A stretch of 52,940 bases of DNA from Bacteroidota bacterium (GCA_021794075.1 JAJYRM010000015.1:1-52940), one strand, 5' to 3'. Counted from the stretch's first letter, positions 25,220 to 35,232 are shown. Program-made: numbers and translations. The notes: generated from the sequence alone by a model not told the origin.

Positions 25220-27591
25220 TTCAAGGCCAGAAAAATGTTTGATTGGCCGGCGCTCATGTCTGCTATCGCTCCGTTGAATGATACGATGGTGAAGCGGGCA
25301 TCGTTTGTTGTGCCCCCAGCCACTACTCCAAGCGCCAGACTCTTATCCGGACCGAGGCTGAGATCGGGGTAAGTCTTTTGCAAATGTGTCGCCATCTCGG
25401 TGCTTAACGGCGGGAACACTTTGAGGGCTAGTTTGTAATCAAGCGTACCGTCGAATCCGTGCCACCCGTCGAGTTTGAAATTGAACGGCGTTCCGAATGC
25501 TATCAGCCTGTTGAAATATATTCTTCCATCAGTTATGTCGACCGTGAAAGCGGCGCTTTTGAATCTGGCAGATTCCTTATCCTTCACGCCAAGGAACGAG
25601 TATAGTTTCGTCAGAACCGAATAACGATTGATGGTGACGTTGGAAAGCTGCAAGCGACCGCGGCCTCCCAGACTCGCAAGATCCATCTTCCCGGAATCGT
25701 TGAAGACGCCGTTTATGTTGAGAGATCCCTTTCCAATGCCTCCTGAGATCTCGTCCTTCCCGATATATCTCCGAAGAAGCTTGCCAAAATCCGAAGTAGA
25801 GATGCGAGTCTTCACGCTGAACGTTGTCCTGTTTTCCTGGCTATAATCGGTCCAGCCGCTTACTTCAAAGTTACCAATTGAGGTAGTATAGCTCAGGCTT
25901 CGCAGCTTCACGAAATAATCAAGGAGCTGGAGGTTCGCCGATACGTTCGATAGCGAGTCGGCGGGCATGAGAAACTTTCCGGCGTTGAAGTTGAGCGATA
26001 TGTTCGCGGTTGGAAGCCACGCGAGAACCGGTCTTCCGATATTCAGGTTCATGTGCGGTAGGAGACCTATCGTGTTGAATGTCCTAGATACGATCCTGAG
26101 CTTTAGACTTGGTATGGAAGTTCGGGCCCCAACAAAAGCAGTTTGATAATTCGTCAAGGTTCCGCTGATGACCATATCGCTGGCGCCGAGCTTGACGAGA
26201 AGCTTGTTGAAAGTGGCTCTGTTATTTTTAAGAAGAACACTGCCGTCGCATTCCCCCGTGTAGAGCGTGTCTATTCCGATCGGCAATTGGACAAGAGCGT
26301 CATTGAAGTTCACTAGGCCGTTTCCGTGAACAAGCCCGGAATTCGCGTCGTAGTTGAAGGCATACCTTGCCTGGATGGTACCTGAGAATCGGTCCTCCTT
26401 CGGCATGTCGAGGTTCCGCGCGAGCTTTGCCAGATCGATATCGCCGGCTATTCTCGCGGAAGCTGTCGAGGGTGGACTCATCAACAGGTGGATCGAAGCA
26501 AAATTTTGGCCGAGAGTCGCGCGGGGCATAGAAACGGATAATGCTGATGAGTCCCCAAAGATTACATATTTCCAGGCGAGATTATGTATAGACAGCGAAT
26601 CGCCAGATCTGAGCCCGGCGTTGAAATCTTTCAGGCTGGCGTCGAACTGCATGTCGGTGAAGGAGTCATGCCTTCGAAGCCTTAGAGTCAGTCCGAAACG
26701 TCCCGTGATCGACTTCTCTATGACGACCTTCTTGAGCGGAGCAGGGAGTATGTTGTAAAGGCCGCGAGCCGACGAATCGACGTTCACGCTGATCACGGAG
26801 AGAGTCGTGGAAGGGTAAAAGGAGTATGTTATCGCGCTCTTCAGATGGATCCCAAAAACAGAACCACGGTCAGATCGGATCTTGACAAGGTCGTGTTGCT
26901 TATCGTAGTCCAGGTCCGCGGCGAGATTGACATTGTCGCCCGTGAAGAGATTGGATGTCCCCTTCCAAAACTCAAACCTTCTCACGCGCAGCTGGGAAGT
27001 CAGGAGAAGACGGTCTTCTTCCACGACAGTTTTTATGCGCGAAGTGAAATCTACGTTTAGGAATCGTACCGAAGTTCCCGCGCGGTCGTTATCCCACACG
27101 AAGGAGCCGTTCGCAACTTCGAAGTTCGACAGAAGAAGACTCGAGAGAGAACTTCGGACGTTACCTCTCTCTCTATTAAAGGATTCGCTGAGAAGATGAT
27201 CGGTGTTTAATTTTCCGCGAGAATCTTGTTCGAGATAAAAAGTGGGAGAATAGAAAATCACGTTGTTGATTACAAGCCTGTTCTTCAGAAGAGGGAGTAT
27301 TTTCGCGTCGATTACCACCGACTTCGCGTCAAGGAGGTACGGCGTTTCGAATTTTCCTGACGATGGGTTTGATACCCTCAGCCCGATCACCTTAATCCCG
27401 ATTGTCGGGAAGAAGGAGAGTTCGACTTGTTCGGCGGAAACTTCCCGGTTCAAAAGCTGGCTGATCTTCGGAAGGACAAGCGCGGTAAGTCTGTCGCTGG
27501 AAAAGATAATCTTAGAAAAGATTAGCGCGACGAGGATTACGATACCAATTGTCGCAGAAAGATACTTGATTATATTCCGGTTTCTGCTCAC
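25216..27591 (-). CDS. AsmA/TamB-like family envelope protein
   Basis: A 791-residue protein with a single N-terminal transmembrane anchor (about residues 10-30, IGIVILVALIFSKIIF) followed by the AsmA domain opening (TALVLPKISQLLNREVSAEQVELSFFPTIGIKV). The rest is a long repetitive beta-rich region typical of AsmA-family proteins, with an AsmA_2-like C-terminus (GKGSLNINGVFNDSGKMDLASLGGRGRLQLSNVTI). Members form long beta-taco structures spanning the periplasm and are implicated in phospholipid transport to the outer membrane. It is the first gene of a leftward trio with rsmA and the PAP2 gene, overlapping rsmA by 4 bp. Its neighbours across the divergent gap are tmk and an S41 protease. Confidence 0.85.
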   Translation of the reverse strand: MSRNRNIIKYLSATIGIVILVALIFSKIIFSSDRLTALVLPKISQLLNREVSAEQVELSFFPTIGIKVIGLRVSNPSSGKFETPYLLDAKSVVIDAKILPLLKNRLVINNVIFYSPTFYLEQDSRGKLNTDHLLSESFNRERGNVRSSLSSLLLSNFEVANGSFVWDNDRAGTSVRFLNVDFTSRIKTVVEEDRLLLTSQLRVRRFEFWKGTSNLFTGDNVNLAADLDYDKQHDLVKIRSDRGSVFGIHLKSAITYSFYPSTTLSVISVNVDSSARGLYNILPAPLKKVVIEKSITGRFGLTLRLRRHDSFTDMQFDASLKDFNAGLRSGDSLSIHNLAWKYVIFGDSSALSVSMPRATLGQNFASIHLLMSPPSTASARIAGDIDLAKLARNLDMPKEDRFSGTIQARYAFNYDANSGLVHGNGLVNFNDALVQLPIGIDTLYTGECDGSVLLKNNRATFNKLLVKLGASDMVISGTLTNYQTAFVGARTSIPSLKLRIVSRTFNTIGLLPHMNLNIGRPVLAWLPTANISLNFNAGKFLMPADSLSNVSANLQLLDYFVKLRSLSYTTSIGNFEVSGWTDYSQENRTTFSVKTRISTSDFGKLLRRYIGKDEISGGIGKGSLNINGVFNDSGKMDLASLGGRGRLQLSNVTINRYSVLTKLYSFLGVKDKESARFKSAAFTVDITDGRIYFNRLIAFGTPFNFKLDGWHGFDGTLDYKLALKVFPPLSTEMATHLQKTYPDLSLGPDKSLALGVVAGGTTNDARFTIVSFNGAIADMSAGQSNIFLALK

Positions 27592-27799
27592 AAGTCAAAA
27601 TATAGGCTTTGCGGCGTGGATTATCAATTTGTGTATTGTTCCGAGATATCTCTCGCGCATCCGACACTGGCAAATCCAACCGAGATCGTTGTGGATGAAG
27701 GGTAGGTTGGTTTTCGTCAGATTGCGATGATCCCACAGATTCCTCTCGATGTTGCATGCCGGACATTGTAATAAAAGCGTTTCAAAGTTATTTTGTGAA

Positions 27800-28441
27800 G
27801 TGTTAATAGCTTTTGAAGGCATCGATGGCAGCGGTAAAACCACTCAGGCGATAGAACTTTCGAAACGTCTTGAAGCAGAAGGTATTCCGAATGAGGTTGT
27901 ACGCGAACCTGGCGGCACCAGGCTCGGTGAAGGTGTGCGCGAACTTTTGTTACACCGTTCCGATCTGAAAATAAGCCCCGTGGCGGAATTCCTGCTCTTC
28001 AGCGCGAGCAGGGCACAACTCGTCGAAGAAAAAGTGAATCCGATGCTTCGTGCCGGCAAAACGGTCATCCTCGACAGATATTTCTATTCTTCTATCGCCT
28101 ACCAGGGATTCGGGAGGGGAATACCGATAGATGAGATTGAGGCAGTAAGCCGGTTCGCGACGGGCGGGCTTCTGCCGGACGTTGTCTTTCTCGTCGAACT
28201 TGACCTTGAGACTGCTATGCGAAGAAGAGAAAATGCCGGGAGACGAGCTGACAGAATGGAGGAAGCTGAGGTCAATTTCTTCAAAGAGGTGATTTCAGGT
28301 TTCAAGGAATGCGCGAGGCATGATCCCACCCGGTTCATCGTCGTCGATGGAAAGGCGCCGATCGGGAAAGTCTCCGAACGAATTCATGGTAATGTTTTAA
28401 ATAGAATCAAAAATCTGGCGGAGGAAAGAAATGCGCCGTAG
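27800..28441 (+). CDS. tmk: Thymidylate kinase
   Basis: Phosphorylates dTMP to dTDP with ATP. The P-loop FEGIDGSGKTTQ is at the N-terminus, the DRY motif appears in ILDRYFYSSIAYQGFGRG, and the LID region RRENAGRRADRMEE carries the arginines. The protein is 213 residues from GTG 27800, which reproduces the usual family opening (hydrophobic LIAFEGIDG). An in-frame ATG at 27749 would add 17 residues (MLHAGHCNKSVSK...) with no family counterpart. No strong ribosome site precedes either, so the start is moderately certain. It overlaps the S41 protease gene by 11 bp. Confidence 0.92.
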   Translation: MLIAFEGIDGSGKTTQAIELSKRLEAEGIPNEVVREPGGTRLGEGVRELLLHRSDLKISPVAEFLLFSASRAQLVEEKVNPMLRAGKTVILDRYFYSSIAYQGFGRGIPIDEIEAVSRFATGGLLPDVVFLVELDLETAMRRRENAGRRADRMEEAEVNFFKEVISGFKECARHDPTRFIVVDGKAPIGKVSERIHGNVLNRIKNLAEERNAP

Positions 28442-30080
28442 ATCTCTAATCATATTTGCTGTCCTTCTGATTGCAAGCAGCGTAGGCTTCGTTGCAATCC
28501 GAACCAGCGATAGATTTTTTGAAGTAAGAAGAAGTATTGATTTGTTCGGTGCTGTTTATCGGGACGTGATTCAAGACTACGTCGATCCGGTTTCCCCTCA
28601 GCAGCTTATGAGAAAGGGAGTCGACGCTATGCTCGCGTCGCTGGATCCATATACAGTATACATGGATAAAGAGAACAGCGGCGAGATAGACCTCCTGACA
28701 AACGGAAAATACGGCGGCATCGGAGTCTCGATAGGAATGGCCGACGGCAAGGTCATTATCACTGGCGTGATAGATGGATACAGCGCCCAACGACAGGGAC
28801 TCAGAATCGGCGATCAGATTCTGAAGGTGGATAATGCGGATGTCGACACCCTCAAGCTTGATGAGATTAGCAACATGGTTCGTGGCGCACCTGGCACACA
28901 GGTAACTTTGACGATCAAACGGGAAGGCGACGAGAAACCTTTTCAGGTGGTTCTGGTAAGATCGGAAATACGTCTGAAGGCCGTTTCGTTCTACGGTGTT
29001 GTTGACTCCAGCATAGGTTTCATCAAACTCGATCAGTTCTCAAGGGGTTCCGACGAGGAAGTCCGTAACGCCCTCGTGGACCTGATGGCGAAAACAAAAC
29101 TCAAAGGAGTGATACTCGACCTCAGGAATAATCCGGGCGGGCTGCTCGAATCCGCCGTTCACATCGCGGAGCTTTTTGTTCCGAAGGGAAGTCTTATTGT
29201 GATGACGAAGGGAAGAGACCCGTCGTCCGACCACAAGTATATCTCGGATCGTGATCCCATCGCTCCGAACCTTCCGGTTGCCGTGCTGGTAAACGGGAAT
29301 AGCGCCAGCGCCAGCGAGATCGTCACCGGCGCTCTTCAGGATCTCGACAGAGCCGTTGTCGTTGGCACAAACACATTCGGCAAGGGGCTGGTTCAGACTA
29401 TCCTTCCGCTTGACAACAATGCTCAACTTAAGATCACGACGGCGAGGTATTACACTCCGAGCGGAAGATGCATCCAGAAGATCAATTACAATCTTATCCG
29501 CGAGGGCGAGAGTCCGATAATCCCGGATAGCCTGAGAAAGGAATTCAAGACACTCGACGGAAGAGATGTCTTTGCCTCCGGCGGCATCGCGCCTGATTCT
29601 GTCGTTACGGGCGAGCGTTATTCCGACTATGTCATTCAGCTCATGCGGGGCGGATTCTTTTTCAACTTTGCGACGCAATACAGGTCGGAGCATAACTCGA
29701 TACCAGCTCATTTCACTGCCGGTTCGGATGTGCTTGACGAGTTCCATAAGTTTGTCAAGAAGAATGGATTCACGTTTATCTCTCATCTCGGACAGATTGT
29801 CGACGATGCGCAAATTGTAGCGTCGAAATCGAAATACAGCCCGGCGCTTTCAAAAGAGATCGAGACCCTGTCAAAGAATATTGAAACCGACGAGCGAGGG
29901 CTTTACGCAAAGAACTCCGACGAGATTTCGCAGCTGCTGACGGCAGAGATCATCGGCAGATTCGACGGAAACTCAGAGCAGATCAGAGCTGGTTTGCGGT
30001 ATGACAGGCAGGCAAAGGTAGCGGAGGGAATTCTCAAGGACGATCCGCTCTACCTGCGCATTCTCGGGCTAACTCATTGA
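28431..30080 (+). CDS. C-terminal processing (S41/Ctp) peptidase
   Basis: A 549-residue periplasmic serine protease of the carboxy-terminal processing family. It has an N-terminal signal or anchor (SLIIFAVLLIASSVGFVAI), a PDZ domain (about 85-170; YGGIGVSIG...QGLRIGDQILKVDN) and the S41 core with GVILDLRNNPGGLLESAV, the catalytic Ser in NGNSASASEI (about 290) and Lys in GTNTFGKGLVQT (about 318). The C-terminal 140 residues are a helical extension common in Bacteroidota-type Ctp proteins. Such proteases trim or degrade periplasmic proteins, often with a lipoprotein adaptor; the target is unknown. It overlaps tmk. Confidence 0.9.
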   Translation: MRRRSLIIFAVLLIASSVGFVAIRTSDRFFEVRRSIDLFGAVYRDVIQDYVDPVSPQQLMRKGVDAMLASLDPYTVYMDKENSGEIDLLTNGKYGGIGVSIGMADGKVIITGVIDGYSAQRQGLRIGDQILKVDNADVDTLKLDEISNMVRGAPGTQVTLTIKREGDEKPFQVVLVRSEIRLKAVSFYGVVDSSIGFIKLDQFSRGSDEEVRNALVDLMAKTKLKGVILDLRNNPGGLLESAVHIAELFVPKGSLIVMTKGRDPSSDHKYISDRDPIAPNLPVAVLVNGNSASASEIVTGALQDLDRAVVVGTNTFGKGLVQTILPLDNNAQLKITTARYYTPSGRCIQKINYNLIREGESPIIPDSLRKEFKTLDGRDVFASGGIAPDSVVTGERYSDYVIQLMRGGFFFNFATQYRSEHNSIPAHFTAGSDVLDEFHKFVKKNGFTFISHLGQIVDDAQIVASKSKYSPALSKEIETLSKNIETDERGLYAKNSDEISQLLTAEIIGRFDGNSEQIRAGLRYDRQAKVAEGILKDDPLYLRILGLTH

Positions 30081-30134
30081 TTATACATAGATGCTCCTTT
30101 AAATTTTTAGCAAAAACAAGGAATTATAGATAAG

Positions 30135-31280
30135 ATGTCTAGTAAGGCAAGTGAAGCACCAACTACATTTTCAAAGGGTTTGGATGGAATAGTAGCCGGT
30201 CAATCTTCGATATGTTTTATTGATGGAAAGAAAGGCGAACTGATTTACCGCGGAATAAATGTGGACGATCTTGCGGTTAATTCTAATTTTGAAGAAGTTG
30301 TCTACCTCTTATGGTACGGAAAGCTACCCAAAAGCAATGAGCTCACCGATTTCAGGAAAGAACTTACTGCGGAGAGATCACTTCCGGAACCACTGATTGG
30401 TTTTTTGAAGGCGGCGCCAAAGAAGGCCGTACCGATGGATGTCCTGAGGACGGCGGTGTCACTTCTCGGTCTTTATGACGAGGAAGCTAGAGATAATTCC
30501 ATTGCCGCGAGCTGGCGCCGGGCGAAGAGACTTGTCGCGAAGCTCCCGACAATTGTCGCGAATCTCCATACTCTGCGCACCAACGGCGACTACATAAGAC
30601 CCGACACTACGCTCGGCCATTCTGCAAACTTTCTCTATATGCTGAACGGGGTGGAGCCGGGCCAGATGGCGTCAAAGACCTTTGACTGCGCGCTGATCCT
30701 TCACGCGGACCATGAATTTAACGCCTCGACGTTCTCTGCAAGAGTCACCGCGGCGACACTCTCGGATCTCTACTCCGCGATTACATCTGCGGTAGGTACT
30801 CTCAAAGGGCCGCTTCACGGCGGCGCGAATGAGAACGTCATGGACATGCTTGTCGCCATAAAAACATTAAACAACGTCGATGGCTTTCTCGCGAAATTAT
30901 TCGCCGATAAGAAAAAGGTGCCTGGCTTCGGCCATCGGGTCTATAAGACCGAGGATCCACGTGCCAAGCACCTGCGAAAGTTTTCAAAGCAGCTCGGGGA
31001 GACGATCGGAAATCTCAAGTGGTACGAAATGTCGGAAAAGATAGAGGCTTATGTGAAAAAGGAAAAGTCGCTCCTGCCGAACGTCGATTTTTATTCGGCA
31101 TCGACTTACCATTATCTTGGAATACCGACTGACCTATTCACACCGATATTCGCTGTGAGCAGGGTAGCCGGCTGGACTGCGCATGTCATGGAACAATATT
31201 CGGACAACAGGTTGATCAGACCTGTGTCTGATTATGTCGGTCAGCACGACGCCCGCTACATTCCGATCGATCAAAGGTAA
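30135..31280 (+). CDS. gltA: Citrate synthase
   Basis: Condenses acetyl-CoA and oxaloacetate to citrate. The 381-residue protein has the two catalytic histidine regions (GPLHGGANENVMDML and VPGFGHRVYKTEDPRAKHL), the catalytic Asp region (LPNVDFYSASTYHYLGIP) and the closing arginine motif (FAVSRVAGWTAHVMEQ). The N-terminus GIVAGQSSICFIDGKKGELIYRG fits the short citrate synthases (type I, CitZ-like) without the NADH-binding domain of enterobacterial GltA. A 2-methylcitrate synthase function cannot be fully excluded, but the neighbouring icd and acnA favour citrate. AAGGAA lies about 11 nt before the ATG. Confidence 0.93.
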   Translation: MSSKASEAPTTFSKGLDGIVAGQSSICFIDGKKGELIYRGINVDDLAVNSNFEEVVYLLWYGKLPKSNELTDFRKELTAERSLPEPLIGFLKAAPKKAVPMDVLRTAVSLLGLYDEEARDNSIAASWRRAKRLVAKLPTIVANLHTLRTNGDYIRPDTTLGHSANFLYMLNGVEPGQMASKTFDCALILHADHEFNASTFSARVTAATLSDLYSAITSAVGTLKGPLHGGANENVMDMLVAIKTLNNVDGFLAKLFADKKKVPGFGHRVYKTEDPRAKHLRKFSKQLGETIGNLKWYEMSEKIEAYVKKEKSLLPNVDFYSASTYHYLGIPTDLFTPIFAVSRVAGWTAHVMEQYSDNRLIRPVSDYVGQHDARYIPIDQR

Positions 31281-31305
31281 AAGGAAGGCGAGACGCTCCT
31301 ATAAC

Positions 31306-31333
31306 GCCCCCGGAGGCGCGGCACACCGGGGGC
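31306..31333 (+). terminator. GC-only hairpin after citrate synthase
   Basis: GCCCCCGG (31306-31313) and CCGGGGGC (31326-31333) form a perfect 8-bp all-GC stem around a 12-nt loop, between the citrate synthase stop and the HIT gene. It lacks a downstream T-run, so it may be a weak terminator, a pause or an mRNA-stability element rather than a full intrinsic terminator. Confidence 0.45.
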
Positions 31334-31371
31334 TGAATTTCGGAGTTTGCCGACAGGTGGCTAGTTAAGAA

Positions 31372-31860
31372 ATGATACCAGTGAGCTATTCAGAGCGCGA
31401 AGCAAGCGAAAACCATGTAAGTTCGTGTCCATTCTGCCAGATCGTTGCGGGCAGGGCGAGAGCTGAAATCATATACGAAGGGATTTCGAGTCTGGCTTTT
31501 CTCGATATAAATCCTATCAACTTCGGGCATGCCCTCGTGGTGTCTAAGGACCACTACAGCGATTTCAATGAACTACCGGACGATGTCCTCTCTGATATAG
31601 TTTCCTCTCTCAGAGTTGTGTCGAGGGCAATAATCGAATCGGTGCATCCTGCGGGTTTTAATATTTTTAATAATAACGGGCCGGCGGCGGGACAGTCCGT
31701 TTTCCATTTCCATTTCCATGTGGCGCCCCGTTACGACGGCGACGGTCTGAAGATAAGACCACAGTTGAAAGTTTACGAGTCCCCTGAGCAAATGGCAGAA
31801 TACGCGAGCATTATTCGCGGCAAGATAGAAGTGAACGATAAATCAGGAGAACGAAAATGA
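31372..31860 (+). CDS. HIT (histidine triad) family protein
   Basis: A small nucleotide hydrolase or transferase. [18 protein letters not shown] marks the N-terminus of the HinT-like branch, [18 protein letters not shown] the central strand, and [11 protein letters not shown] the histidine triad, with the middle His acting as nucleophile. HinT-type enzymes hydrolyse phosphoramidates of AMP. The protein is 162 residues, with about 35 residues beyond the triad that end in a hydrophilic tail. Its ATGA overlap with icd implies translation from one mRNA; no metabolic link is obvious. The ribosome site before ATG 31372 is weak. Confidence 0.88.
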   Translation: MIPVSYSEREASENHVSSCPFCQIVAGRARAEIIYEGISSLAFLDINPINFGHALVVSKDHYSDFNELPDDVLSDIVSSLRVVSRAIIESVHPAGFNIFNNNGPAAGQSVFHFHFHVAPRYDGDGLKIRPQLKVYESPEQMAEYASIIRGKIEVNDKSGERK

Positions 31861-33113
31861 ATCCTTACGAAAGATTATCAGAACCCACGAAGGGCGAGAA
31901 GATCCGGATTGTTGACGGGAAGCTTGTCGTGCCGGACAATCCAATCATTCCATTCATCGAGGGGGACGGAACCGGGCCGGATATTTGGCGGGCCAGCAAA
32001 ATGGTTTTTGATGCGGCGATCCAAAAGGCATACAAAGGAAAAAAGAACATCGAGTGGTTCGAAGTTTATGCCGGAGAAAAGGCCAACAAAGTTTATGGAA
32101 GGGAAGTGTGGCTGCCGGACGATACCTTGAAGGCTATCAAGGAATACACCGTAGCTATTAAGGGGCCGCTCACGACACCGGTGGGCGGAGGAATAAGGTC
32201 GTTGAACGTCGCGCTTCGACAGATGCTTGACCTCTACGTCTGCCTTCGGCCTGTCAGATATTTCCAGGGCGTCCCATCTCCTGTGAAAAAGCCGGAGCTG
32301 ATAGACATGGTTATCTTCAGGGAGAATACGGAAGATATCTATGCCGGTATAGAATGGCGTGCCGGAACGCCGGAAGCGAAGAAGATTGTCAGCTGGTTGA
32401 TATCGGAGATGGGCGTTAAGAAGATACGCTTTCCCGAATCGTCAAGTATCGGCATAAAACCAGTTTCAGAAGAAGGTTCGAAGCGGCTCATCCGCGCGGC
32501 TATCGAATATGCCATCACCAGAAAGAGAAAGAGCGTTACCCTGGTACACAAGGGAAACATCATGAAGTACACTGAAGGAGGCTTCAGAGACTGGGGATAC
32601 GAACTTGCGAAGAAGGAATTTCGCGACAAGATAGTGACGTGGGATGAAGTCCAACAGGGCGCTAACTCTGAAGGAAAGATTTTGGTGAAGGACGCGATCG
32701 CCGATAATTTCCTGCAACAGATCCTAACCAGGCCTGCAGAGTACGAAGTGATAGCAACACTCAACCTGAACGGTGATTACATTTCCGATGCGCTTGCAGC
32801 GCAAGTCGGTGGAATCGGTATCGCTCCGGGCGCAAACATTAACTACCAGAACGGATTCGCGATCTTCGAGGCGACGCACGGAACAGCGCCAAAATATACT
32901 AACATGGACAAGGTTAACCCCGGTTCTGTTATACTTAGCGGGGTGCTTATGTTTGAGTATCTTGGTTGGCCTGCTGCTGCTGATTTGATCGTGAAAGGGA
33001 TGGAGAAGGCAATCGGTACGAAGACGGTGACGTATGACTTCGCCAGACTTATGGATGGCGCGAAAGAGGTGAAGACCTCCGAGTTCGGCGCAACTATCGT
33101 GAAGAACATGTAG
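31857..33113 (+). CDS. icd: Isocitrate dehydrogenase (NADP+)
   Basis: Oxidatively decarboxylates isocitrate to 2-oxoglutarate. The 418 residues match the length of E. coli Icd. Visible signatures are [14 protein letters not shown], the substrate loop [17 protein letters not shown] (its Ser is the kinase-regulated residue in E. coli), [30 protein letters not shown], and the metal and nucleotide segment [29 protein letters not shown] preference is inferred from family resemblance. A good ribosome site (AGGAGA) is inside the end of the HIT gene, with a 4-bp overlap. A strong intrinsic terminator follows. Confidence 0.93.
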   Translation: MNPYERLSEPTKGEKIRIVDGKLVVPDNPIIPFIEGDGTGPDIWRASKMVFDAAIQKAYKGKKNIEWFEVYAGEKANKVYGREVWLPDDTLKAIKEYTVAIKGPLTTPVGGGIRSLNVALRQMLDLYVCLRPVRYFQGVPSPVKKPELIDMVIFRENTEDIYAGIEWRAGTPEAKKIVSWLISEMGVKKIRFPESSSIGIKPVSEEGSKRLIRAAIEYAITRKRKSVTLVHKGNIMKYTEGGFRDWGYELAKKEFRDKIVTWDEVQQGANSEGKILVKDAIADNFLQQILTRPAEYEVIATLNLNGDYISDALAAQVGGIGIAPGANINYQNGFAIFEATHGTAPKYTNMDKVNPGSVILSGVLMFEYLGWPAAADLIVKGMEKAIGTKTVTYDFARLMDGAKEVKTSEFGATIVKNM

Positions 33114-33147
33114 TTTAAAGGAACATCGCCTGCGAAGGCTCTTTTTG

Positions 33148-33173
33148 AAGGCGGCTCACTCCCGCCTTTTTTT
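33148..33173 (+). terminator. Intrinsic terminator after icd
   Basis: AAGGCGG (33148-33154) pairs with CCGCCTT (33162-33168) around a 7-nt loop and runs straight into seven T residues. This ends the citrate synthase-HIT-icd unit and isolates the following Lrp-glnA unit. Confidence 0.88.
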
Positions 33174-33182
33174 ATATCCTGC

Positions 33183-33234
33183 TTGACAATTTGATTTTAA
33201 TATTTTAACTTATTGCCATCAGTTAGTTAACTAA
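33183..33234 (+). promoter_or_regulatory. Candidate promoter and 12-bp palindromic operator before the Lrp/AsnC gene
   Basis: A perfect -35-like TTGACA (33183-33188) is followed 17 bp later by a weak -10 candidate TAACTT (33206-33211). Then comes the perfect palindrome TTAGTTAACTAA (33223-33234), 22 bp before the regulator start codon. Lrp/AsnC proteins often autorepress by binding short palindromes near their own promoter, so this is a plausible operator. The -10 is poor and the promoter is unproven. Confidence 0.45.
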
Positions 33235-33256
33235 ATTAAAAAGAACGGCTTCAGGC

Positions 33257-33730
33257 ATGTTAACCACCGACAAGAAATTAGATCCAATCGATCACAGGAT
33301 CCTGGAGATCTTACAGAAGAACGCCAGGACGAAGTTGAACGAGATGGCTCAGCAGCTTGGGCTCACCATCCCGACGATTTCCGAGCGGATCCAGAAGCTT
33401 GAGGAAAGGGGCTTCATCAAAGGGTATACTACTATCCTTGATGCGAAGCGGCTGGGCAAGGACATTACTGCGTTCATAACAGTTTCAATCGACTCGAGTA
33501 AACATTATCAGATGTTCATGGAGAGGGCAAGAGAGACGGAAGAGATACTCGAGTGTCATTCGGTGACAGGGGAGGGTTCTCACCTGCTCAAGGTTCGCGC
33601 GGAGAACACGAACTCGCTGGAGAAACTTCTTTCCAGGATTCAGTCTTGGCCTGGCGTACTGAGCACGAAGACAAGCGTGGTGCTTTCCACCATCAAAGAG
33701 TCTACCATATTAAAAACACAACACAATTAA
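33257..33730 (+). CDS. Lrp/AsnC-family transcriptional regulator
   Basis: 157 residues with the standard two-domain layout: an N-terminal winged helix-turn-helix (LDPIDHRILEILQKNARTKL...LGLTIPTISERIQKLEERGFIKGY) and a C-terminal RAM ligand domain (about 68-150; ITAFITVSID, ECHSVTGEGSHLLKVRAENT, WPGVLSTKTSVVLST). These regulators respond to amino acids or related effectors and act as dimers or octamers. It is 15 bp upstream of glnA on the same strand, so it is very probably in one operon with glutamine synthetase and may control it in response to nitrogen or amino-acid status. The effector is unknown. Confidence 0.9.
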   Translation: MLTTDKKLDPIDHRILEILQKNARTKLNEMAQQLGLTIPTISERIQKLEERGFIKGYTTILDAKRLGKDITAFITVSIDSSKHYQMFMERARETEEILECHSVTGEGSHLLKVRAENTNSLEKLLSRIQSWPGVLSTKTSVVLSTIKESTILKTQHN

Positions 33731-33745
33731 TCTTAGGAGGAACCA

Positions 33746-35182
33746 ATGGCAAAAGTTGCCAAGTCTGCAACTGACGTCGATAAACTGCTGAAGTTTGTCA
33801 AGGACAACGGAGTTGAGATAATTGATTTAAGGTTTACTGACATCCCCGGACAATGGCAGCATTTTTCAATCGTCCCTTCAGGGCTGAGCGCTGATTCTTT
33901 TGAAGAGGGAATAGGGTTCGATGGGTCGAGTATCCGAGGATTCCAAGCCATACAAGAAAGCGATATGGTCCTTATCCCGGATCCGAACGAGTATTTCATG
34001 GATCCATTTACGGCCCACAAGACGCTGAACATTATCTGCGATGTGAAAGATCCGATCACCGGAGAGCCTTACAGACGAGACCCGCGTTTCATCGCCCACA
34101 AAGCCGAAGCGTACGTTCGTTCTACAGGCCTAGCGGATACCGCGTATTTCGGACCTGAGGCCGAGTTCTTCATCTTTGACAATGTCAGGTTTGGACAAAC
34201 CAGCAACTCAGGTTTTTACGAAATAGATTCGGACGAAGGAATCTGGAATAGCGGGGACGCCGAGAAACGCAATCTTGGTTACCGCCCTAGGCACAAAGAG
34301 GGGTATTTCCCGGTTCCTCCCGTTGATAGCCTTCAGGACATACGATCTGAAATGGTTCTGACGATGAAGCAGGCGGGAATTGAAGTTGAAGTGCACCACC
34401 ACGAAGTCGCCACAGCCGGACAGGCTGAGATCGACATGAGGTTCAACACGCTTACGCGCATGGCTGATAACCTCATGATGCTGAAGTACATCACGAAGAA
34501 CGTGGCGGTGAAGCACAACAAGTCCGTGACTTTCATGCCGAAACCGCTCTTCGGAGACAACGGCACAGGCATGCACGTCCACCAGAGTCTATGGAAGGCA
34601 GGCAAGCCTTTGTTCTACGGTAACGGTTACGCGAACCTTAGCGAGATGGCATTGTACTATATCGGTGGTCTGCTGAAACATGCCGCCGCCCTTTGCGCGA
34701 TAACCAATCCAACCACGAATTCCTATCATAGGCTTGTTCCTGGCTTTGAAGCTCCCGTCAACCTTGCCTACAGTCAGAGGAACCGTTCGGCGTCTGTGAG
34801 GATACCGATGTACTCGAAGAGTCCGAAGGCGAAGAGAGTGGAGTTCCGCGTTCCTGACCTCTCGACGAACGCGTATCTGGCGTTCCCGGCGCTCTTGATG
34901 GCGGGAATCGACGGCATCATCAATAAGATCGATCCGGGGGAACCGCTCGATAAGGACATCTACGACCTTTCACCGGAAGAGCTGAGCAACGTTCCTTCCA
35001 CTCCCGGCTCGCTCGAAGAGTCGCTGAAGGCGCTCGAGAGAGATCATGAGTTCCTCCTCCGTGGCGATGTCTTCACGGAAGATCTGATCAGCACGTGGAT
35101 CAAGTACAAGATGGCCAACGAAGTTAAGCAGGTAGCTTTGAGACCCCATCCGTACGAATTCATGATGTACTACGATATTTGA
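33746..35182 (+). CDS. glnA: Glutamine synthetase, type I
   Basis: Makes glutamine from glutamate, ammonia and ATP. At 478 residues it has the type I signatures: [20 protein letters not shown], the metal-binding [30 protein letters not shown], the ATP-site region [19 protein letters not shown], and [12 protein letters not shown]. The Tyr in [10 protein letters not shown] lies where enterobacterial enzymes are adenylylated (Tyr397 region), so GlnE-type control is possible, though glnE is not in view. A near-perfect AGGAGG precedes the ATG and a strong terminator follows. Confidence 0.95.
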   Translation: MAKVAKSATDVDKLLKFVKDNGVEIIDLRFTDIPGQWQHFSIVPSGLSADSFEEGIGFDGSSIRGFQAIQESDMVLIPDPNEYFMDPFTAHKTLNIICDVKDPITGEPYRRDPRFIAHKAEAYVRSTGLADTAYFGPEAEFFIFDNVRFGQTSNSGFYEIDSDEGIWNSGDAEKRNLGYRPRHKEGYFPVPPVDSLQDIRSEMVLTMKQAGIEVEVHHHEVATAGQAEIDMRFNTLTRMADNLMMLKYITKNVAVKHNKSVTFMPKPLFGDNGTGMHVHQSLWKAGKPLFYGNGYANLSEMALYYIGGLLKHAAALCAITNPTTNSYHRLVPGFEAPVNLAYSQRNRSASVRIPMYSKSPKAKRVEFRVPDLSTNAYLAFPALLMAGIDGIINKIDPGEPLDKDIYDLSPEELSNVPSTPGSLEESLKALERDHEFLLRGDVFTEDLISTWIKYKMANEVKQVALRPHPYEFMMYYDI

Positions 35183-35205
35183 TCGGCGCCTTAGACAAGC
35201 TAGCG

Positions 35206-35232
35206 AAAAGGCCACCATAAGGTGGCCTTTTT
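35206..35232 (+). terminator. Intrinsic terminator after glnA
   Basis: An 11-bp stem, AAAAGGCCACC (35206-35216) with GGTGGCCTTTT (35221-35231), closes a 4-nt ATAA loop and ends in a T-run. It is nearly symmetric and could work from both strands, but the only gene ending here is glnA. Confidence 0.92.

Noticed and set aside
27749-27799. Longer thymidylate kinase starting at ATG 27749
   Set aside because: The extra 17 residues do not resemble the family, while GTG 27800 yields the standard N-terminus.
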